Shown in pieces: positions 9,426-14,769 of a stretch of DNA of 14,769 nucleotides (position 1 is its first letter; the number at the start of each line of letters is the position of its first letter). This DNA comes from Burkholderiales bacterium (lineage in GTDB: Bacteria > Pseudomonadota > Gammaproteobacteria > Burkholderiales > SG8-41). The notes beneath the pieces were generated by a model. The model was given only the letters and a program-made list of their open reading frames with translations. It searched no databases and had not been told where the DNA came from. The stretch covers positions 1 through 14,769 of the forward strand of contig JAIESJ010000047.1 of NCBI GenBank assembly GCA_019746155.1. The letters are read 5' to 3'. The translations under genes and the position numbers were made by a program.

Positions 9426-9890
9426 ATGTTAACGCCCGCCCGCCTCCTGTTGGCCAGTCACGGCACCACCGGCGCCCGTGCCGCGGAAAAAATGGCGCTC
9501 GATCTGTGCCGGGCCGGCACGGAACTGTTTCACCTGATCGTCGTGCCCGACCTGTGGGGCGGCATGATGGGCGATGACTGGCTGAACAACGCCTCGACCC
9601 GCGCCGCCTACGGCAAGTACGTCGAGGCACAGCTGGCGCGGGAAATCGAGCAGCACCGCGAGATGCTCGGACAGGAAATCAAGACGCGTGGGGTTCGCTG
9701 CCACACCAAAGTACTGCTCGGCAAACCGGAGCTGTGCCTGATTGAACATGCCGCGGAGATCAAGCCCGATCTGGTCGTCATCGGCTCGCCGCGGCCGGCG
9801 GGAACATCCGGCCTGCGTTCGCGCATGCGGCTTGAAAAGCTGGTCGGGGCGCTCGCCGTGCCGCTGCTGATCGTGCCTTACCCGAAATGA
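9426..9890 (+). CDS. Universal stress protein (UspA family), probably not ATP-binding
   Basis: A 154-residue UspA-fold protein: N-terminal RLLLASHGTTGARAAEKMALDL (strand 1, loop, helix 1), then PDLVVIGSPRP (115-124) and the terminal strand VPLLIVPYP. In ATP-binding Usp proteins the last loop reads G-x2-G-x9-G(S/T); here VIGSPRPAGTSGLRSRMRLEKLV has Arg-Met in place of the final Gly-Ser/Thr, so nucleotide binding is doubtful. The start ATG is 3 bases behind a terminator T-run and has no Shine-Dalgarno; no other in-frame start lies between it and the small-protein gene. It overlaps the next gene by ATGA. The insert around VPDLWGGMMGDDWLNN (40-55) is not typical of the family. The partner or stress cannot be read from sequence. 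Confidence 0.85.
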   Translation: MLTPARLLLASHGTTGARAAEKMALDLCRAGTELFHLIVVPDLWGGMMGDDWLNNASTRAAYGKYVEAQLAREIEQHREMLGQEIKTRGVRCHTKVLLGKPELCLIEHAAEIKPDLVVIGSPRPAGTSGLRSRMRLEKLVGALAVPLLIVPYPK

Positions 9891-10489
9891 CCCCGGCCGA
9901 ATCCGCCTCCGCCGACTCGGCCTGGGTCGTAATCGACACGCCGCTTGAGCCGCAGGCCCTGGCCGATTTCTGCCGGGATCTGGAACGGCTGTACCGGATC
10001 AATCCCTATCTCGAATTCAGGGCCTGGCGCCACGCCGGACCCGATTGCGTCGACATCGCCTGCCGCAACCTGAGCATCAATCGCGAATTCAACCTGCAGT
10101 GCTCGATCCACCGCACTTCGGAATACGAATTCGCGCTGCATTACAACCACGGCATCAAGCGCGCCACGCACTTCAGGATCGAGCCGGCATCAACGGGTAG
10201 CCGGCTCAGGATTACCGACCATTACCATGTGGATACGGCTGGCGCACCGGCGGATACGGGCGAAGTCGACAGAAGTCTGCACGCATGGGGCGTTGCGCTG
10301 CGTGACTACCTGCAGCGCCACCAGCGCTGGGGCAAATACGCGCTATGGCGCTGGTATATGCGCCACATCTGGGTGCCGATGAAGCCCTCGGCGCGACGCA
10401 TCACGTTCATCATCCTGATGGTAACGCTCGCAGAGATCGCCCTTTTTGCGCTGGTGATGGCCATTTACTGGATCGAAAAGCAACGTTGA
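9887..10489 (+). CDS. Uncharacterised protein with SRPBCC-like domain and one C-terminal membrane helix
   Basis: A 200-residue protein starting within the stop of the universal stress gene (ATGA overlap; no independent ribosome site), so its translation is coupled. Residues 1-145 look like a START/SRPBCC-type fold: WVVIDTPLEPQALADFCRDLERLYRINPYLEFRAW followed by alternating beta-strands (NREFNLQCSIHR, YEFALHYNHG, THFRIEPA, RLRITDHYHV) and a last helix (VDRSLHAWGVALRDYLQRH). Residues 145-171 are rich in aromatic and basic residues (WGKYALWRWYMRHIW), then one membrane helix (about 172-195). The domain would therefore sit at the inner membrane, most likely in the cytoplasm. I do not recognise a specific family; the SRPBCC call rests on pattern alone. 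It is the last gene of its unit; no terminator is evident behind it. Confidence 0.72.
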   Translation: MTPAESASADSAWVVIDTPLEPQALADFCRDLERLYRINPYLEFRAWRHAGPDCVDIACRNLSINREFNLQCSIHRTSEYEFALHYNHGIKRATHFRIEPASTGSRLRITDHYHVDTAGAPADTGEVDRSLHAWGVALRDYLQRHQRWGKYALWRWYMRHIWVPMKPSARRITFIILMVTLAEIALFALVMAIYWIEKQR

Positions 10490-10504
10490 AGGCCGCCGCT
10501 CCGC

Positions 10505-10645
10505 TCAGCTGGCGATTTCCTCGGTGACCTTGGCGCCCGGCAGGACGCCGCCCTTGCCGGGCTTGGCGCCTTGCGAGAGCTTGATTTCGAAAGCCTTGAC
10601 CGAGCGCGCCAGCACTTTCGCTTTTTCCGGAGAGAAACTGCCATC
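10505..10645 (-). pseudogene. Remnant of FMN-binding glutamate synthase-family gene (46 codons)
   Basis: On the minus strand, residues encoded from 10645 to 10508 read DGSFSPEKAKVLARSVKAFE followed by IKLSQGAKPGKGGVLPGAKV and TEEIAS, then TGA. The block K-L-S-Q-G-A-K-P-G-x-G-G-x-L-P-G-x-K-V-T-x-E-I-A is the hallmark of the glutamate synthase FMN-binding domain (family PF01645), where it is normally followed by a conserved IRGIP segment. Here both ends are missing: no start codon opens the frame near it, the N-terminal and C-terminal parts of a ~500-residue protein are absent, and other frames on either side show nothing of the family. The match to consensus is almost undecayed, so the truncation may be recent. 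It lies between two plus-strand operons and overlaps the likely promoter region of the kinase gene. Confidence 0.75.
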
Positions 10646-10672
10646 ATGAAATATTGTGTATGATCTCAGTGT

Positions 10673-11938
10673 GTGGATCACAGGCCGGTCCGGAGGAACA
10701 CCGAGGCACTGGAATGGCTCTCTTGGTTGGAGCACATGGAACGTGACGACAATTTGACTGATGCTAATACGGCCGCGCGCGCGCACGGCGGTTACAAGAT
10801 CCCGGCGCTGCGCGCCCTGTCCGAGATCACGACCAGCCTGAGCACCGACAGCGATCTGGAGGACTTGCTCGAGCGATTCCTCAGCACCATGGTCAAGCTT
10901 GCCGGAGCCATTGGCGGCGCGGTGCGAGTGATGACCCCTGACGGCTCGCACCTGCGGCTGGTCGGCACCATCGGCCTGCCGCAGGAAGTGATCGAGCGCG
11001 AGCAATACGTGCCGCTCGAATGCGGCATCTGCGGCAAAGCAGCACGCACTCATTCGATTGAATCCGCGGAAATCTCAGTGTGCAGGGAAAATACCGCGCT
11101 CGCGTATTTCGGCGCTGCCTGCAAACGCGTCATCGCCATCCCTTTGCGCAACAAAGGCCGGATCATGGGGGTGTATAACCTGTTCCTGTCCGGAGACGAT
11201 CCGGTGCCGGAAGACGTCGCGCTGCTGTTCAGCTCGATCAGCGAGCACCTCGGCATGGCGCTCGAAAACGCCCGGCTCAAGCGCGAAAATCTCCGCATCA
11301 CGCTGATGAGCGAACGCCAGATGCTGGCCAATGAAATCCATGACTCGCTGGCGCAAACGTTGGCCTATATGAAAATGCGGCTCGCGTTCCTCAATGAAGC
11401 CATACAAACCGGTGATGACCCGCTTGCCAGAAAATATCTGAGCGATGTGGATGACGCGATGGAATCGGCCTACTCGCGGCTGCGTGAACTGCTGACCCAG
11501 TTCCGCCACCGCATGGACCCGCGCGGCCTGATACCGGCGCTTAAGGACGTGGCCGACGATTTTTCGAAGCAGACCGGAACCAGGGCCGAGTTCGTGAACC
11601 TAGTTCCGGACATGAATCTCACGCCCGACCAGGAAGTTCAGGTGTTCCATATCGTGCAGGAGGCATTGGCCAACGTGTCCAAGCACGCACGGGCGCGTCA
11701 GGTGCGCATCAGCGTAGAAACAGTGGCCGATCAGTACATGGTGACGATAGACGACGATGGCATCGGACTGAGCGGGACCGGGCATACCGGGTTCGGCATG
11801 CATTTCGGGATGAATATCATGCGTGAGCGCGCCCAGCGGCTCGACGGCAACATCGACATTGCCAGCCACGTTGGCGAAGGCACCCGGATTCAGCTGAAAT
11901 TCCCCATGATAAGCCAGCGCAGGCTGAGAAAAGCATGA
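10673..11938 (+). CDS. NarX/NreB-like soluble sensor histidine kinase with four-cysteine GAF domain
   Basis: A 421-residue kinase without membrane helices. A GAF domain (about 45-200) precedes a HisKA_3 dimerisation domain with phospho-acceptor His223 (EIHDSLAQTLAYMK, as in NarX EL-HDSLAQ) and an HATPase domain with N-box ALANVSKHARA (Asn334), G1 DDDGIGL (360-366) and GFGMHFGMNIMRERAQRL (373-390). The GAF carries Cys117, Cys120, Cys137 and Cys150 (C-x2-C-x16-C-x12-C), suggesting metal, Fe-S or thiol redox sensing; NreB uses a differently spaced cysteine set for an O2-sensitive Fe-S cluster. It overlaps the NarL-type regulator by ATGA. The start is uncertain: the GTG at 10673 has no Shine-Dalgarno but lies about 9 bases after TATGAT (10659-10664), so a leaderless mRNA is conceivable. 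The ATG at 10736 has GGAG only 3 bases upstream. Confidence 0.9.
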   Translation: MDHRPVRRNTEALEWLSWLEHMERDDNLTDANTAARAHGGYKIPALRALSEITTSLSTDSDLEDLLERFLSTMVKLAGAIGGAVRVMTPDGSHLRLVGTIGLPQEVIEREQYVPLECGICGKAARTHSIESAEISVCRENTALAYFGAACKRVIAIPLRNKGRIMGVYNLFLSGDDPVPEDVALLFSSISEHLGMALENARLKRENLRITLMSERQMLANEIHDSLAQTLAYMKMRLAFLNEAIQTGDDPLARKYLSDVDDAMESAYSRLRELLTQFRHRMDPRGLIPALKDVADDFSKQTGTRAEFVNLVPDMNLTPDQEVQVFHIVQEALANVSKHARARQVRISVETVADQYMVTIDDDGIGLSGTGHTGFGMHFGMNIMRERAQRLDGNIDIASHVGEGTRIQLKFPMISQRRLRKA

Positions 11939-12603
11939 CGGCGCCGATTCGCATCGTCCTAGTCGATGACCATACGCTGTTCCGCAAGGGCCTAGCGGAG
12001 CTGCTGGAGCGCGACGGCATCATCAAGGTCGTGGGCATCACCGGCAACCCCGACGAGGCGCGGCGGCTGCTGAAGGAGCTGAAACCCGACGTCGCCATCG
12101 TGGATCTGCACATGCCGCCGGTCGACGGGACAGCGCTGCTGAAACAGATGCGCCAGGAGGGAATCGACATCCCTACCCTGCTGTTGACAGTGAGCAACGC
12201 CGAGGAAGACCTCGCCAACGCGCTGCGCGCCGGCGCCCGCGGCTACCTGCTCAAGGACATGGAGCCGGACGAAGTGGTGGACGCGGTGCAGCGCGCCGCG
12301 CGCGGGGAAACCGTGGTCGCGCCGGCCATGACCGCGAAACTGGTTAATCTGCTCGACAACAAGCGCGACAGCGCCGGCTCGCTGCTGAACCAGCTCACGC
12401 AGCGTGAACGTGAAATCCTATCGCATCTCGCGCAGGGCCAGAGCAACAAGACAATCGCGCGCGCTCTTAATATCAGCACTGATACGGTCAAAATGCACGT
12501 CCGGCACATTCTCAGCAAGCTCAACCTGTCATCACGCGTCGAGGCCGCGGTGTTCGCCGTCGAGCGCAAACTCGCCGGGTCCCGCACGCCTTCGGGCAAC
12601 TGA
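11935..12603 (+). CDS. NarL/FixJ-family response regulator with LuxR-type HTH
   Basis: A 222-residue DNA-binding response regulator paired with the preceding kinase (ATGA overlap). The receiver has the acidic pair Asp11-Asp12 (LVDDHTLFRKG), phospho-site Asp57 (VDLHMPP), Thr85 and Lys107 (YLLKDMEPDE). The stretch SNAEEDLANALRAGARGYLLK closely follows E. coli NarL. The C-terminal LuxR HTH begins LTQREREILSHLAQGQSNKTIARAL (about 154-178) and continues STDTVKMHVRHILSKLNLSSRVEAAVF, again NarL-like. Target genes cannot be read; the resemblance to NarL suggests respiratory control (nitrate/nitrite or oxygen), and cydAB in the window is a possible but unproved target. After the stop, an 80-base gap precedes the convergent methyltransferase gene; I see no T-tailed terminator there. 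Confidence 0.93.
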   Translation: MTAPIRIVLVDDHTLFRKGLAELLERDGIIKVVGITGNPDEARRLLKELKPDVAIVDLHMPPVDGTALLKQMRQEGIDIPTLLLTVSNAEEDLANALRAGARGYLLKDMEPDEVVDAVQRAARGETVVAPAMTAKLVNLLDNKRDSAGSLLNQLTQREREILSHLAQGQSNKTIARALNISTDTVKMHVRHILSKLNLSSRVEAAVFAVERKLAGSRTPSGN

Positions 12604-12683
12604 GCCATCAATTCGTTTCGGGCGGTTTCGGCATTGCCGGCAGGAACTCATGCCGCTGTGCCGCGAACCCCGGCGCTAGAAAC

Positions 12684-13520
12684 TCAGCCACGCCGTTCTT
12701 CGAGCACTGTGGAGCTGAGCTGCTCGCCCTCAGTCTCGAACCACGACAATTTGTCGCGCAGGCTAACGACGCTGCCGATGATGATCAGCGTAGGCGGCGC
12801 CAATCGCGCCGCAACGGCGAGCGCCGGCAGCGTTTGCAGCGTGCCGGTCAGCACGCGCTGGCTGTCAGTCGTGCCCTGCTGCACGATCGCGGCCGGCGTC
12901 GTTGCCGCGAGTCCGTGCGCGACGAGCTGCGCGCACAATGTCGGAAGGCCTAGCAACCCCATGTAAATCACCACCGTCTGGTTCGGTCGCGCCAGCGCGC
13001 CCCAATCCAGATTCATGCTGCCATCCTTCAGGTGGCCGGTGACAAAGACACAGGATTGTGCGTGATCCCGGTGCGTCAACGGGATGCCGGCATATGCGGC
13101 AACGCCCGCAGCCGCCGTGATGCCGGGCACCACCTCGAACGGAATATTCCGGCTCGCCAGCGTTTCGATTTCCTCGCCACCGCGACCGAAAATGAACGGG
13201 TCTCCGCCTTTCAGCCGCATCACCCGTTTGTGCTGGCGCGCGAGATGCACCAGCAAATCGCTGATCGACTGCTGCGGCATAGTGTGCTGTCCACTGCGCT
13301 TGCCGACGTAAATGCGTTTGGCAGCCGCGCGCGCCAGTTCCAGGATCGCGGGCGCGACGAGATTGTCGTATACCACGACATCGGCCTGCTGCAGCAGCCG
13401 TGCCGCGCGCAGCGTGAGCAGTTCGGGATTGCCCGGGCCGGCGCCGACCAGATATACCGCACCGCGTTGCGCCGGCGCATGCCGGGGGAGAGGTTTCATG
13501 AAATCATGGAGGAAATTCAT
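12684..13520 (-). CDS. cobA: Uroporphyrinogen-III C-methyltransferase (SUMT)
   Basis: SUMT transfers two methyl groups from S-adenosylmethionine to uroporphyrinogen III, giving precorrin-2 for siroheme, cobalamin or haem d1. The 278-residue protein has the family signatures VYLVGAGPGNPELLTLRA (22-39), RLKGGDPFIFGRGGEE (102-117), VPGITAAAG (131-139) and GIPLTHRD (145-152). It lacks the N-terminal dehydrogenase/chelatase half of CysG, so it is the stand-alone form. The start at 13520 (AUG) has AAAGGA upstream at normal distance; a second ATG seven codons in has no ribosome site. It lies 79 bases downstream of the flavoprotein gene on the same strand, so it may be its operon partner. Siroheme is needed for assimilatory sulfite and nitrite reductase, but no such reductase is in the window, so which tetrapyrrole it serves is unknown. 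Confidence 0.94.
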   Translation of the reverse strand: MNFLHDFMKPLPRHAPAQRGAVYLVGAGPGNPELLTLRAARLLQQADVVVYDNLVAPAILELARAAAKRIYVGKRSGQHTMPQQSISDLLVHLARQHKRVMRLKGGDPFIFGRGGEEIETLASRNIPFEVVPGITAAAGVAAYAGIPLTHRDHAQSCVFVTGHLKDGSMNLDWGALARPNQTVVIYMGLLGLPTLCAQLVAHGLAATTPAAIVQQGTTDSQRVLTGTLQTLPALAVAARLAPPTLIIIGSVVSLRDKLSWFETEGEQLSSTVLEERRG

Positions 13521-13599
13521 CGTTCACATCCTTTGCACAAGGCAATCGACTGATACCGGCTCATTACCGCGGCCCGGGAACATGGCGCACGTTCTATGC

Positions 13600-14769
13600 T
13601 CATAGCTGCCCGGCAAAAATCCCGGGCGGGAAAATGGTTTTCTCCGACCGCACCAACGCCGCAGCGTAAGGGTCAACCGCCGTCTCGAGTTCCTCGCACC
13701 ACGACGGGTGGCTGTAGCTCATGTCCCGGAGAAACCACAACCCGCGCGCCGACTGGCATGCTGCCGCGAGCATGTGGATTTGCTCGCCGGCTTCAGGTCC
13801 GACGATGCAGCCGCCGAGCAACTGTCCCGTTTCGGCATCGTGCACGACCTCGATAAAGCCCTCGTAATCATGGCGGGCACGCGCCTTTCCCGAGCCGCCG
13901 AGACTCGACAGCGCCACGTCGGGCTCGAAGCCAGCCGCTTCGGCAAGATTTTCGGTGAGCCCGACCGCGGCAATTTCCAGCGCCGAATCGATGACCACCG
14001 GCACCTTGTGGTAATTCGCGCGCATCAGGTTGCCATTGATCGCGTTGCCCGCGGCGACCTTGGCGTCGTGCAATGCGGCATTCGCCGTCATCGGGCCCGG
14101 CTTCATATCCCCGATCGCGTAAATGCCTGCCGCGCTGGTCTCCAGGTATTCCGAGACCTGCACGAATCCTTCCGCGTTCACCACGACACCGGCCTCGCGC
14201 AGTCCGAGCCCGTCAACCTGAGGTTGCCTGCCGACCGCCACCAGGATTTTTTCAAACGTGCCGCTGAAACCATCGCTGAGATTCACCTTGATCCCATCGC
14301 GCGCCACGGCGTAATCCGACACCGACGCGTTCTTGCGCACCTCGATGCCAATGCGCGCAAACTTGCGCTCCAGCATGGCGCTTGCCCGCTCCGGGATGCG
14401 TGGCCGGTCGAGCAACCGGCTGCGCTGCTCGACGATGCATACGCGCGAGCCGAACTGGTGCAGCAGGAATCCGAGTTCGACGCCGACTGCGCCACCGCCG
14501 ATGCACAGCACCGACTCCGGCAACTGCGTCAGTTTCAACATGAAATCGCGCGAATTCAAGATGCGCCCGCCGTCGGTCGGGCAGGTGTCCAGCTGCCGCG
14601 GCGCGGAACCGGCGGCAAGAATGATGCGCCCGGCCTGCAGGCTATGCGGCACCTCGGCATGCGCCGCGCCATGCGAGCCCGGATGCAGCGCCACGCGCTG
14701 TCCGCCGAGCAGCCGGGCCTCGGCCGCAAACATCCGCACGCCGAGACGCTTGAGCCATACCGAAAAATT
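13600..14769 (-). CDS. Dihydrolipoamide dehydrogenase-like flavoprotein (5' end outside window)
   Basis: The reading frame is open to the right edge, so only the last 389 residues are seen and the N-terminal FAD-binding GxGxxG and the redox-active CxxxxC lie outside. Present are a second Rossmann motif GGGAVG (81-86 counted from a GTG at 14739) followed by Glu104 (VEQ), implying NAD rather than NADP, the FAD motif YAIGDMKPGPM and the C-terminal catalytic pair in HPSWCEE: His and Glu five residues later, as in Lpd (HPTLSE). This places it in class I pyridine nucleotide-disulfide oxidoreductases, closest in pattern to lipoamide dehydrogenase. The PGPMTANAA segment follows the family. A GTG inside (14739) is not the true start: the frame continues upstream as ...SVWLKRLG. 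It is followed on its own strand by the SUMT gene. Mercuric reductase-like members are an alternative. Confidence 0.85.
   Translation of the reverse strand, partial: NFSVWLKRLGVRMFAAEARLLGGQRVALHPGSHGAAHAEVPHSLQAGRIILAAGSAPRQLDTCPTDGGRILNSRDFMLKLTQLPESVLCIGGGAVGVELGFLLHQFGSRVCIVEQRSRLLDRPRIPERASAMLERKFARIGIEVRKNASVSDYAVARDGIKVNLSDGFSGTFEKILVAVGRQPQVDGLGLREAGVVVNAEGFVQVSEYLETSAAGIYAIGDMKPGPMTANAALHDAKVAAGNAINGNLMRANYHKVPVVIDSALEIAAVGLTENLAEAAGFEPDVALSSLGGSGKARARHDYEGFIEVVHDAETGQLLGGCIVGPEAGEQIHMLAAACQSARGLWFLRDMSYSHPSWCEELETAVDPYAAALVRSEKTIFPPGIFAGQL

Noticed and set aside
10505..11053. Minus-strand 182-codon frame as a full gene
   Set aside because: Only its last 46 codons look like a real protein (glutamate synthase remnant); the rest is antisense to the kinase.
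12604..12683. Terminator between response regulator and SUMT gene
   Set aside because: GGCAT...ATGCC can pair around a 15-base loop, but there is no T-run on either strand.

Overview
The window looks like chromosome from a GC-rich proteobacterium. A betaproteobacterium of the Nitrosomonadales/Thiobacillus type is my inference, from the protein styles (ClpB, CioAB, NarX/NarL-like pair, stand-alone SUMT) and the GC-rich, compact coding; no rRNA or marker gene confirms it. There is no tRNA, rRNA, CRISPR array, insertion sequence or phage gene. Coding density is high, and only one gap exceeds 300 bases (7312-7636).

Layout. (1) 1-1510, + strand: the end of an FtsX-type ABC permease, then a secreted AttH/CrtC-type lipocalin-like protein, as in Att/Lol-like export operons. 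(2) 1511-4096, - strand: clpB, the disaggregase, its stop codon directly abutting that of the AttH gene. A near-consensus sigma-32 heat-shock promoter lies upstream at 4131-4158. (3) 4260-7311, + strand: cydA-cydB of the short-Q-loop, cyanide-insensitive type, overlapping by 11 bp, then a HAD-family L-2-haloacid dehalogenase with a TTG start. (4) 7312-7636: an AT-richer regulatory gap with a hairpin, an FNR/CRP-like palindrome and a repeated decamer. (5) 7637-10489, + strand: a YeiH-family (UPF0324) transporter with an unusual ~105-residue hydrophilic insert, a 41-residue single-helix membrane protein, a strong terminator, then a degenerate universal stress protein overlapping (ATGA) a membrane-anchored protein with an SRPBCC-like look. 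This is the least described part of the window and a candidate uncharacterised membrane/stress module.

(6) 10505-10645, - strand: a 46-codon remnant of an FMN-binding glutamate synthase-family gene, lying where the next operon should have its promoter. (7) 10673-12603, + strand: a soluble NarX/NreB-like histidine kinase with a four-cysteine GAF domain, overlapping a NarL-type response regulator by ATGA; probably a redox, oxygen or nitrogen-oxide sensing pair. (8) 12684-14769, - strand: a stand-alone uroporphyrinogen-III C-methyltransferase (siroheme/cobalamin branch) downstream of a dihydrolipoamide dehydrogenase-like flavoprotein that runs off the window.

The overall theme is respiratory and stress adaptation: an alternative quinol oxidase, a heat-shock chaperone, a universal stress protein and a redox-type two-component system. 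The genes form at least five transcription units and nothing in the sequence proves they work together.
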